From the NCBI GenBank assembly GCA_015680685.1, contig MNCI01022467.1, positions 202,215 through 234,306 on the forward strand: a stretch of DNA of 32,092 nt, given 5' to 3'. A model generated the notes under the pieces. That model was not told the origin of the DNA and ran no database searches. It worked only from the letters and a program-made list of their open reading frames with translations. Shown here piece after piece: positions 7,836 to 18,699 of this stretch (positions are counted from its first letter, which is position 1; each line of letters starts with the position of its first letter). A program made the translations under genes and the position numbers. The DNA comes from Gnetum montanum. Taxonomy: Eukaryota; Streptophyta; Gnetopsida; Gnetales; Gnetaceae.

Positions 7836-9397
7836 AATTGTTCTATATTAAGATCTTTAGTTTTTCAATATTAAATTTTTTAGTTATTACACCTATCATG
7901 AGTAATAAGCAAAGGAAGGCATTGTAAGGATGTAGCCCAAAAGAAGAAAAAACTTACAAAGTACTTTGTAAAGTTTAGTGAAGTTCAGTCAATGATGAGT
8001 TAACGAAGTATATTAGACCAAGTCCAACTACAAGAGTCCATAATACATTATAAGTTATAAACAACAATGGTAAGTATATTATCTTATGATAGAGAAGTAA
8101 AGATGAACCAAAAGAAGATGCACTGCCAAGAAGAGCTACATCATTGAAATGCAAGAATTTCTTAGCAAGGTAGAACCTAGAGATGCATCGAGCCCAAAGA
8201 TGATGTGATGAAGAACCAGAATAAGGAATGAACGTCAAATTATGGAATTAGCACAACATAACTTTATTCATCATAAAAAGACTTGTAAGTAGTCAAGTTT
8301 GTAAGACTTGTGATACTTAGAATTACCAAGAATTACAAAGAGTAGTTACCATTATGAAGAAAGATACAATATTATATCTCCATGATATTGATATTACTAT
8401 AAGTTATTAAAAGTAAATCTCTCTCTATAATAGATCCTAAGGCATCAACTTTGTGCTATGGATGTTCACAATTTTTAAGATGGTAGCACAATAAAAATTT
8501 AACATTGCTCATTTGATTTTTATTGAAGATGCATGTATGCCTAATTATTTGTGTATGTGTGTGTGGTTTTCATGCTAACATTTGTGATTGTAGGTCAAAG
8601 TACCCACTTGAACTTGTTCACATTCTCAATATTTATCACATTGTGTTTTACTATCTAAGTAATACCTTCCTAGATTAAGCCTATATTAGTGAGGTGTTAC
8701 AAATCCTAACCATTGTAATTATGTTTCCAAGGATTCTTTTGCAAGGGATTATTTTCCTTCTAATGAGTAAGATTCATCTTTGTTTCTTCCTTCTCACCAT
8801 CCTCAAAATTTTTGCAGTAAAGAAACTACCTACACTACTCTTTCTTTATAATCTAATCATAGAGTTTCTATTTTTGTTGAGGAATCTAGCATTACTTTTT
8901 TTAATTTCATAAGAACATAATGATTAATATTATTAATAACATCAAATTTGGTTAAAGAGTTGAAAATGATATCCATGTTAGCTTCTTTCAATTTCTTATA
9001 AAATTAACCCCAAACATCTTACCATCTTTCCTTGTAAAGCTAAAATCATAGGTGATGCAAATCGATTAGCAGTGTTCTAAATGGTTTTCACACCATTTTT
9101 TTCTTATTAGGCCAATTTCTCTTCAAGGTTTTAACAAATTTTAGGTTTTTAATATTACAATCATTATCCTTCAAACAGCTAAGGAGAAAAACATAAGAAT
9201 GGGGCAAGAATAAAACATTTAAATTTACAAGAAAATAAAGTGATTCGCTAATGCCTTTCTCAAAAAAGATGCCAATAAAAGAAGCTTGTCTTCATTGAGA
9301 AAATGAGAAGTGTATGAATGAAATTTCATAAACTCAAAAGGTAATGAGAATGTGAATTCTATCAATTTTTTGGTGATGAAGCATTTTATAGAAGACT
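7836..9397. other. AT-rich region without an assignable gene
   Basis: Only short frames with biased composition are present. The 7,925-8,480 part has an LTR-like look, with a CT-rich run 'ctctctctataatag' near 8,420 and 'tggtagcaca' at 8,481-8,490, which loosely resembles a Ty1/copia initiator-Met primer site. The evidence is too weak to call an element. Confidence 0.3.
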
Positions 9398-9480
9398 ACA
9401 ATATCATAAATACAATATCATAGCTCAATATATGATGTTATATAGATATGATGTAATGGGACATGATCATGCCTATAAAT
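9398..9480 (+). promoter_or_regulatory. AT-rich motif with TATA box, possible LTR promoter of the autonomous-type element
   Basis: The block 'caatatcataaatacaat' at 9,398 is followed about 75 bases later by 'cctataaatataag' (TATA near 9,473). A diverged version occurs at 18,050-18,125 with the same internal spacing. The two could be the 5' and 3' LTR promoters of the element between them, but no longer alignment is obvious by eye. Confidence 0.35.
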
Positions 9481-9968
9481 ATAAGCCCACCAGTATGTCA
9501 AATCATAAATTTTTGCTAAAACTTAGAGAAATTCTTGTAGTTTGTTTTTTGAAATTAGAGTTATTTGTGAATTCCCAAAGTGTGGTGATTAACAATTATA
9601 CAACATCTTTATTTAAGTGGATTTATCTTGGATAAAATTCATGAATTACAATAAAGATTAAGATTTTTCATCATTGTAACATTTCACATAGAATAGATTT
9701 ACTTTATAATGATATTTACTTTGACTATGTCATTTATATTTCTCATGGAATTTATCATTACTATGTGCATTAGTAAAGGTGGAATGAGTATGACTAGTTT
9801 TGAGCTTAAAGTACAACTATTTGGTAATCCAATAGTGATTTGAATCACTTAGTAGTAAAGTTACTTACTAATCCTAGTCATAATTACACAAGCCCAAGAC
9901 ATGTACAAAACTCCAAGAAAAACTACTTATCTCTAATAGTTTAGAAGAGCTTTATATTTTCATTGTAC

Positions 9969-9976
9969 TTATAAAT
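9969..9976 (+). promoter_or_regulatory. Alternative TATA box upstream of the central element
   Basis: 'cttataaatagag' lies about 260 bases before the candidate primer site at 10,232. It is a good TATA match on the correct strand, but AT-rich surroundings make chance matches likely. Confidence 0.35.
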
Positions 9977-10231
9977 AGAGTTTATAATCACTTTTACAAT
10001 GTTTATCCTTAGTATACTTCAGAGCTAATAACATCATTTCATCATGAACCTTACTAAGAATTAAATCATACATTTTACATCTCACTAACTCTAAGTGGGA
10101 AAATAATGATCATAAACTTCTTATAAACTCATTAGTATACTTACATTGTTGATCCATGGATTACGATCTTGTCACACATGAACACTTGCAACTTGTATGG
10201 TTGAGTGTTGGAATTTTCTACTGCTCATCAC

Positions 10232-10247
10232 TAGTGCCATTGCAACC
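10232..10247 (+). promoter_or_regulatory. Degenerate primer-binding site, tRNA-Asp-like
   Basis: 'tagtgccattgcaacc' matches 11 of 16 positions of the tRNA-Asp primer site typical of many Tat/Athila-type plant Ty3/gypsy elements (TGGCGCCGTTGCCGGG, recalled from general knowledge). Several differences are C-to-T or G-to-A. It lies before the gag region of the central element, as expected. Confidence 0.45.
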
Positions 10248-10559
10248 AATATGTTAATATTTGCTAGTCAGCTAATTTTAATATATTCCATTGTATGAAA
10301 TATTATCAAGCTTATTTTTCATACTTAAAATAATTTCTAAGATGTGTATATTTGAGCATCAACCAGCTTAAAATGGCTTCGATACCTAAAGTGAAATTTT
10401 CACTTGCTATCATTTTTAATGAAAGTAATGAAAAAAAATATAATGAAGAAAATTAGATTATATTGATGCATGTAAGAATGTCATATGTTCATGTTGATCC
10501 TTATTACCTTGATTTTATGTTCATTTTTCACTAGGATGAATAATTTAAATGAAGAAACT

Positions 10560-12470
10560 TACAAGGCCACATTGTCCTGTCATGAGAATGCTCAACACTA
10601 TCTATGCTTCATGAAGCTTTACTAAAATCAAATCTTGGGAATGCATAAGAATGATATCAAGTGACCAAAAATATGATTAGGCCATATCAACCAACAAAGG
10701 CTCAAGCAAGAAGTGATGCTATTATGGTGGTAAAATAAGAAAAAGAGAAAGTAAAATGGCCACAACAAATAGTTGTCCTTACTAAAAAGAAATGTATATC
10801 ATACATAGCTAAAACATTTCATCATTCTTAAAGATCTAGCTCTCAATAACCTATTCTATGCATTGAAGATCTTGTAAAGTCAAGATCACATTTAGTTCTT
10901 GTAGAAAATCCTAGAAGGGATGAGAAAATCTCTAGAATAAGGAGTAATTCAAGGTCTAACACCTTTGATAAAACCAAAAGAGATGAATCAAGGAGTGATA
11001 GAGGGATAACCAACACCATTCTCCAAAAATCCCATCCTCTTCATCACACTCATCAATAGATTTTGACAAATAAAGATAAATATCAAGGGATCATGATTAG
11101 GAAAGAAGAAGGAATCATGAAAGACATACCAATAGAAGAAGACATCCTAATGAAGAATAAGATAGAGAAAATGAAATCAGGCATGAGGGAAGATAATATT
11201 ATGAACATTGGAGGGCTCATTACTATAAAAAAGGTGTAAAACTAAAAATTATGAGGAACTCTTCTTGGCCACCCAAAGCATGATCAACATAATAGTAGTG
11301 TAAATACCTACTAGGAACTTGAGGGACATTCACATCAAACGACTTGAGATGAATAAGATCATCTTAAATCTTTCCACAATGCATGTTCCCTAAAAGACAT
11401 ATATAATGATTGGCAAAAACTAAAGTTATTTTCTAGGATACTCATATAAAGGAAGCAAAATACTGGTACAAATCCTTAGAACTGGAATCTATTAGAACAT
11501 GGAGTACTATGCTAAAGCTCTTTAATAAAAAATATCAACTTATTCCAAATTATTGAACATAAGAAAATAAATCTAAGGATTGAAACAAGAAACACATGAA
11601 TCCCTTGATGTAGCAATGGATAGATATTATTCCCTACTACATAGATGTCTAGGCCATGAATTTTCTCAAAGGGAACAATTGTGATACATTATTGATGGGT
11701 TCAGAAAAAAAGAGATACTTGGAGTATTTTCCCAAGGAATATTATTAGAGAAGCCAACCCATCAAATTCAATGGTTACTAAATTAAGTGACCAAAGAAGA
11801 AGAAGATTTGTGTAAGAGAGAGTCCGTAGTAGAATACAATAGAGACCCTACTATCAAAATAAGAGATGTAATGATTTGTGATACACAAGAAGAAGAAATA
11901 CTAGAAGATGTAATCCAACAAAATAATTTTCCTATCTAGAAATAAATAAATGATATTGCAACAAAGGTAGAAAAAATATGGGATTTTATGAATGAAAAGT
12001 TTCAACTATACTTAAGATAGTAGAAGAGAAAATTGAACAAGCAAATAGCAAAAATAAGAATAGGAAGAAGAAGAGGGATAATGGATGTGAGAATTACAAG
12101 AAAAAGGGAAAAGTTACTACATTAAAAAAGGTTATGGACTCAAAATCTAAAGATGAAAATGGTTGCAGTGTGTGCCAATATGAACATCCTAAAGAATGTT
12201 GTTTTGTTATGGACCATTTACAAGAGTCTAGGGAACATGTACTCAATCAAAAATTTCTCAAAACAAAAATGCCTATATAATCATATTATCCACAGGATAA
12301 TTATATATAGTTATATTAACAACCATATTATCCAAGCGGTGCATATCCTTAATCATGGAAATAATACTAGTAGTAGGGGCAACAACCACAGTTATGGGGG
12401 ATGCCACCACCTAAGTAACAGTATCCGTATCAACAACTAGATCCTTATGGATATTATGTTTAGTGTCTTA
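10560..12470 (+). pseudogene. gag of the central Ty3/gypsy element
   Basis: The N-terminal part (10,640-11,250) is highly charged, rich in Arg, Lys, Ser and Glu. The Retrotrans_gag core lies around 11,440-11,800; the recognisable stretch is SLELESIRTWSTMLKLFNKK, the usual 'W-x2-L-x3-F' pattern in which structural gag proteins pack. A zinc-knuckle remnant sits at 12,164-12,199 (C-x2-C-x3-H-x3-C, slightly short of the usual CCHC spacing), followed by a Tyr/Gln/Pro-rich stretch to about 12,440. Many stop codons and some frame changes make it non-functional. The family is distinct from copies A and B. The stretch 12,470-12,950 is a degraded linker with no clear domain. Confidence 0.7.
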
Positions 12471-12949
12471 TATCTCTTGAAAATTTATCTATCAAAACCT
12501 TCTCTTTCTACTATTTACTTGAGTACCACAGACTTATAACCCCATGCATGGGGTCACAACTTCATATGTCTGAATCAACAATAGGTCATGCTTATTAGGC
12601 TTCCAATCCTTTACCACCAATACCATCACCAGTAATGCAAGGAGAACTTCCAACACAACCATAGTAAGAAAACTTTTCTACCAAGGCAATCACTACATAA
12701 GAGGATATTACCAGTACTAATGAACCAATATCAACAAAATGTTCCTTCTTTAGTGTAAGCATAGAGAATATTTGAAGGACAAAAACCTTAACTAACCCTA
12801 ATCTATCCACACTAAGTCAAATATTAGTATCATGGTTCTAGTATCAATAGATAAGAATTTAAATACATTCATACTAACACAAACAATAATACATTGTATA
12901 AAGCAAGAGAACTTTTCAAGAAATGAAAAAATCTAGGAAGTTCTTTAAT

Positions 12950-13375
12950 CTATCTCCAAATAGTAGGAAACAAGTTGGATTCTATATCGGTGATTAATCT
13001 CATCTCTCAGGATATGTATAAAGCCTAGATTTTACCTTCATCAAACAAATGTAATATTCAACTAGAATTTGTGGACTAGTATATTATGATTCCACTTGGA
13101 CAAGTGGAAGATGTGGTGACAAGCATAAATGGTAGTCTTATCCTATTGATTTTCTTATATTCACGTGGAAAAGAATAAAAGAGAATTCCTTACAATTATG
13201 GGAAGGTCATGGCTTAGCATTGTAGGTTCTAATCTTGGAATCATAAACTTATCCTTGGAAATCTCCAAGGACAATGACAATAAAGTTGGAGCTATTCAAA
13301 GACTCATAGTTCCATGTATCACATATAGCAATAATGAGTGCAATTTTGTGCAAAACATTTGGACAACAAGATAAT
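12950..13375 (+). pseudogene. Aspartic protease domain of the central element
   Basis: The frame around 12,970 reads LDSISVINLISQDMYKA, which is the Asp-Ser-Gly active site with the Gly replaced by Ile. It is followed by PLGQVEDVVTSINGSLIPID and then, from 13,165, by a frame holding the domain end TIMGRSW. This order and spacing match Ty3/gypsy proteases that cleave the Gag-Pol polyprotein. The loss of the active-site Gly and the in-frame stops indicate a dead enzyme. The 13,375-13,830 stretch that follows is degraded inter-domain sequence. Confidence 0.75.
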
Positions 13376-13839
13376 ATTAACATTAAAAAATGAAAATATT
13401 ATATTGAAAACATATGTACAATAGTATTTGTATGTAGAAACCACAAAGTAAGAAGACACCTAGTGGTTGAGTAATGAAGAATAATTTCAATTAAGCATAT
13501 GCATGGAACTAGTTGAAAAGGTTATAAGTACTGATGTAAAATAAATAAAATAAATGGAATAGATATGAAGACAACTTTCCTATACTAGTTTTAACAAGAA
13601 GAAGATGTTTAATGGGGAGAATTAGAGATACAAGACAAGTATGAACAAAAACTACTAAAACTAAAAGCCTTATCAAATACACTTGAAGATGCTTTACTAA
13701 ATAATGAAAAATCTATTATTATAAAAATCAATCTTAACAAAGAACATAAAAGAAGATTATTGAAAGTGGTAAACAAATGGCCAACTATGTTTACATGGTC
13801 TTATGATGAAATTGCTAGCATTGATTCATAAATTTATCA

Positions 13840-15125
13840 ACTTTGAATTTACATAGATCTAGCTATTAAGCCATGACACTAACATAAATGAAGATTGAAT
13901 CCAAAACTCAAAGTTTTCAAATAAGAACTAGATAAGCTACTAAAAGAAGGATTCATCTACCATATTATAGATAGTGAATGACTTAGCTCATTAGTTATTG
14001 TCCCAAAGAAAGGTAGAAAGTGGAGGATTTGTATTAATTTTTTATTATTGAATGTGGTGAAGTTCAAGGACCATTTCCCTTTTTCATTTGTTAATTAAGT
14101 TCTAGATACTATTACAAGGCACTAGTCTTACTATTTTCTAAATAAATATAGTGGATGCATCCAAATTATTATCACACTAGAAGATCAAGAGAAGATAGCA
14201 TTCAAAAATCCAGGGAAACATTTGCATATAAGAAAATCTCATTTGGCCTATGTAAAGATCTAGCCACATTCCAGAGACTTGTACTTAGAATCTTCCAAAA
14301 ATAGATTGGTTATAAGATTGAGGTATTTATGGGTAATTTTTCTACCTAAAAACTTAAATTTGAATAAGATTTGGACTACTTAGAGAAAGCTTTGAAATAG
14401 CATGTTGAAATAAATTTAAAGCTTAATTGGCCAAAAATTCATTTAATGGTCCAAGATAACATAGTTCTAGGACACAATGTATCATCTAGGGGAATAGAGT
14501 TAAATTTAGATAAAATTAGAGTCATCTAAAATATTACCTAAAGACCATGAACAATCAAGGATGTTAGATCATTTCCTGATCACACAAGGTATTATCAAAG
14601 GTTTATTAAAATTTTTTCAAAGATTTCAAAATCACTTATGGGATTAACAAAGAAATATGTATCATTTTAATGGTTAGAAAAATTTGAAAATATATTTGAG
14701 AGCTTGAAACAAACGTTAATTGAGATACTAATCCACAAAGCTTTAGATTGGTTAAGACCTTTCCATATCATGACTACCATTTAAAACTATGCATTAGGAG
14801 TAGTATTGACCTAGTTAGATTATCAATAGAAGTCATACTATATACACTACGCTAGTAGAAGTATTACAAGGGCATAACTTAACTATACCACTATAAAAAG
14901 GAGCTTATGGATGTGGCATATGCATTTCAAAAATTTAGACATGATAGTGCTCAGGTATTTAATCTATTTTCATATTGACCATAGTTCAATTAGATTTTTA
15001 ATGAATAAACCAACGGTTAGTCCAAGAGTGATAAGATGGCTTGTTATATTATAAAAATTTGACATCATAATGATTAGTAAGAAAGGAACTAAAAATGTCA
15101 TAGCTGGTCACCTATCAAGGTTAAG
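13840..15125 (+). pseudogene. Reverse transcriptase and RNase H of the central element
   Basis: The frames give the ordered hallmarks of Ty3/gypsy RT: LLKEGFIYHI, LVIVPKKGRKWRICIN, the palm motif FLNKYSG (14,135-14,155), LEDQEKIAFKNPGKH, KIEVFMGNFST (14,311-14,343), then GIELNLDKI-like and DVRSF blocks. RNase H/connection-type residues follow (YALGVVLT, YYASRSI, IDHSSIRFLMNKPTVSPRVI) and end with a Leu-Ser-Arg-Leu-like terminus near 15,120. Two catalytic positions are lost: the first palm Asp is Asn (AAT at 14,141-14,143), and the Asp-Asp pair is Gly-Asn (14,332-14,337). Many stops sit at conserved Gln positions. The enzyme cannot have been active in this state. Confidence 0.88.
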
Positions 15126-15384
15126 ATGAAAACCTTAAAATAATGAAGAACCTTTGTCAAATCAATTTCCTAATGAATCATTATTTATGAAATAGGTAAT
15201 GATTGAAACTTTAGTATGAAAGTCATGGATTATTGGATACATGACTACCTTCACAAGAACTTTCTATTGAATGGAATAAAAAATAGAAAGAATAGTTTCT
15301 CCACAAAGTAAAATAATATATGGAAAGTCAAGGAAATCTTTATAAGATCTATGTAGACAATCTAATCCAATGGTGTGTTTTAGA

Positions 15385-16345
15385 GGAAAATTAAAAAGAG
15401 TCTTGCAAGAGCACATGATCATCCATGCAATGGTTATTATGTAGTAATAAGGAAAACATTAAAATTGTTAATGGTAGGTTACTTCTGGCCTATCATATTT
15501 AGGGATGCATATTGATTTACATAATCTTCTGAAAGATGTCAGAAAGATAAAGGACTAATGGCTAGAAATGAAGGACCATAGAAATGGATAGAACCATCAA
15601 AATAATTCGATATGTGGGAAATTGATTTTATGGGATATATCACACTGATGTAAAATGAAAAGCCATATATCATTATGACTAATGATTATTGCACTAATTG
15701 GGCAAAGGTAGCTATATTCAAAGACGGCACAACCACAATAGCTCTAAAATTCTTTCAAAAATATGTGTTAAATAGGTTTAGAGTACCAAGAACGTTGATC
15801 TCATATAACAAGACCCACTTTACTAGAGTTCATTTAAGAAGTTAAGGCAACATCTTGGAACAAATCAAAAGCTCACTACATTCTATCATCCTCATGAAAA
15901 TGGCCAAGCTAAGGAAACTAACAAAGAGACTAAATGCATATTAACTAGAACTATTAGTAGGCATAGAAATGATTTATGCACTAAGCTTAACAATGCTTTA
16001 TGAACATATCGATTAACTTGAAAACTTCATACAGTGTATTCTTCATACAAACTTATTTATGGAAAATTACTTACCTTGCCAATTTAGGCAAAAATATGTA
16101 TCCCAAGAACAACTTATGTACTTGACTTACATGTGGCTTTATCCTAAAAAGAAATAGTAATGCACCTTAACCTATTAGATGAAAATTGATTAGTAGCCTA
16201 AATGAGCTATGAGATTTATAAGAAATATGCTAATTGTTGACATGATTCTAGGATTAGAATAGTTTCTATGAGATAGATTCCTTTACTATAACTTGAATCA
16301 TATTATCGAAAAGACTAAATTTCAAACTTTATGAGAGGGATCCTA
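15385..16345 (+). pseudogene. Integrase of the central element
   Basis: The zinc-binding region is seen around 15,395-15,550 (GYFWPIIFRDA, then ERCQKDKG). The catalytic core begins FDMWEIDFMGY (first catalytic Asp retained at 15,624-15,626) and continues IIMTNDYCTNWAKVAIFKDG and VPRTLISYNKTHFT. The second catalytic Asp is Tyr (TAT at 15,804-15,806) and the following Gly is Lys. Decayed C-terminal sequence continues to about 16,345. The order protease-RT-RNase H-integrase is that of Ty3/gypsy rather than Ty1/copia. I see no clear chromodomain, but decay would hide one. Confidence 0.83.
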
Positions 16346-18699
16346 TATAGTTCATGTTGTGTACAAATTCAATGTCATGCAAATATATCACCCAACAAAC
16401 CCATCAAAAACTAATCCTTGACAACATTCAAGAGGGCAAGCCATTTCCTGATTTTCCATCATCAAGGTTCCACCACAAGTCTAACTCATTATACGACAAA
16501 TTACCATTACCACTCTTTATTTTAGGAAATCCTCTACCATGCAATCCAACTAAATCACTTCTCATTTGATCTTTTGAATTTTTATTTTCAACAATAGTCA
16601 TGGGGGTGTCATTCCTTAGTCTTAGGTACTAATGAATCTTTTTACAATTTTTATTAATGCTTTACAATTTCTTCCTATTTTTCTAAAGTTTTGGTATTTT
16701 CTTCATTCTTTAATATATTTTCTATTCTTTAATATTTTCAAAATTTCTAATCATTTTCTTTATCCTTTCATATCTTTGAATTTATTTATATGTTTTCCAA
16801 TTTTTTAACATTTTTAATTATTTACACAACATTACCATTTTTTTATGTACATATTATTGTTGACTTCTCTAATAAAGTATCAAGTAATAATCAAGATGTA
16901 GTTGAAATAGTAATAATTTCATCCTATATTATCAAATCATTAAAGGAATAATTGTATATACAATGAGACCACATCATCCATCCATTCATTTTAATAATAA
17001 GAGGTTCTCACCATAGACATAGTGATATTCTCATCACAATAAAACTAAAATAATTTGTAATCATTATGCCTAGAAGTAAAGGTGAAGAACCAAGAGGAAA
17101 TGAAAAGGATTTGACATCAACGGGATATCTGGATTCTCTAAAGCTACTTCTATGAGTTTATTACATTGTTAAAATGTATTTTTTACTTATGTACCAATGT
17201 AAAATGAAATTATGTTCTAAAATAAAGGTTTCCTTGCCCGGTAATTGGAAAAACATGTTACCCATGCCTAAAGGGACTTCTTTGTTCAATGGCTAAGTCT
17301 CCTTCAAAATAAACTACTTAATTAATAAATTACTTTATTGTTCTTCATTGCTAAGTGATAATATTTCTTGCAGTTGTGATAGTCTTCTGGTTATAAGTTT
17401 TAGGATGATGTAATGTGATGTCACTAGTAAGTGGTATGAACTTAGATAGAAAGGATAATGATCATTTTGATCATGCATTACACAAAAGAATTCATCATGC
17501 TTATGGTAAGACATCTCATGTTTGATTTTTTGCAATCCCTACTACTAGAATTCCATCTCACTATTAAATGGAATTATAATTTGATAGTTTTTTGTAATAT
17601 AGTGTTATGTTCTTAGTAGAGTGATACTAACATGTGTGTTTTGGAAGATAGGTATGATTTACATTTAACTCATTAAGTTCCCATGGACACTTATAAGCAT
17701 GGTTATACAAGGGCATTAAGAGTAGGAGCTTGCTTTGGGAAGGATCCACTTGTATAAATTTTTTATTTTATACTTGACATTCAACTTCACATCATCTTAT
17801 ACCTCCTAGATACTTTAGCAATCATTATTACTTACTTACATGTCCATACTCCATAAACTCAATTTTGATTAAATTATCTTCTAAATACTAGTCAAGTTAC
17901 CTTTCTCAAACTCCTTTAACATCATTTTGACATCACAATACCAATTTTTATGTATAATCTATTATTAAGAACTCCTTGGATTATCTTAACACCTTCTAGA
18001 ATACTCATCTCATTAATTGTTTCTATAAAAATTTGCAAAATTTCAAAGGTGATATCATAGATACAATATCACATTACCTATGATATTACATCAATGATGT
18101 TGCATCTACAATATCATTCATATGAAAATATATATATTTATGTCCATACTATTAAAAAAAATTTGTTTCTACCATTTTACACAAGGGAAGGTCATGTCAT
18201 TTTTCTATTAGAGAATCTTTTGAGCACCATAACTTCCTCACCACACCTCTTATTTAACTTATTTTTGGATACTTTTTCTTCTAGAGTGAGCATCTTAGTT
18301 ATGGAAGAGAGTGTTGTGCATAATTTTGGGAATTGTGTGAAATCTTTCCTAATGTCCAAAACATTAATTAAGGGTAATTATTATAAATACTAATGAGATT
18401 TTAAATAGATCTGAGCTACTAAATTTAACATTTCTCTCTGATTGATCATTCTAATAATTTTGAATATTAAATCAATGATAGTGTTAAGTCATTCAAGAAA
18501 ACATTAATTTTTATTATTCAAAAAATTATTTAATTAAGGGTTTTCTAAGTTAGGGATTTTTCTAAAATTTACAAATTTTCCAACTCTACAATCCAAATTA
18601 AAAAGAGGATCAATTATGTATATCATTTTTTATAAAAATCTAAAATATAATGAAGGGTTACCAATAGTTAGGAATTATTAGGTAATCTCAAGATTTCTT
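16346..18699. other. AT-rich region, partly probable 3' UTR and LTR of the central element
   Basis: No coding domain is recognised. At 16,680-16,830 there is a T-rich stretch with repeated 'attttct/tttaatatttt'. The block at 18,050-18,125 resembles 9,398-9,480. I could not find a polypurine tract or clear LTR ends. Confidence 0.35.

Noticed and set aside
7925-8490. Possible Ty1/copia LTR with a Met-tRNA-like primer site at 8,481
   Set aside because: Only 8 of 12 primer positions match, there is no second LTR, and no copia gag or pol follows.
8694-8912. Hydrophobic 72-codon plus-strand frame and similar Leu/Phe-rich short frames (for example 28,500-28,727, minus)
   Set aside because: AT-rich DNA gives Leu/Ile/Phe/Lys-rich frames by chance; no homologous copy and no motif.
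13840-16345. UAA/UAG read as glutamine (alternative genetic code), suggested by many stops at conserved Gln codons
   Set aside because: Catalytic Asp residues of RT and integrase are also lost, TGA stops and frame changes occur, and many CAA/CAG codons remain; C-to-T decay explains the pattern.
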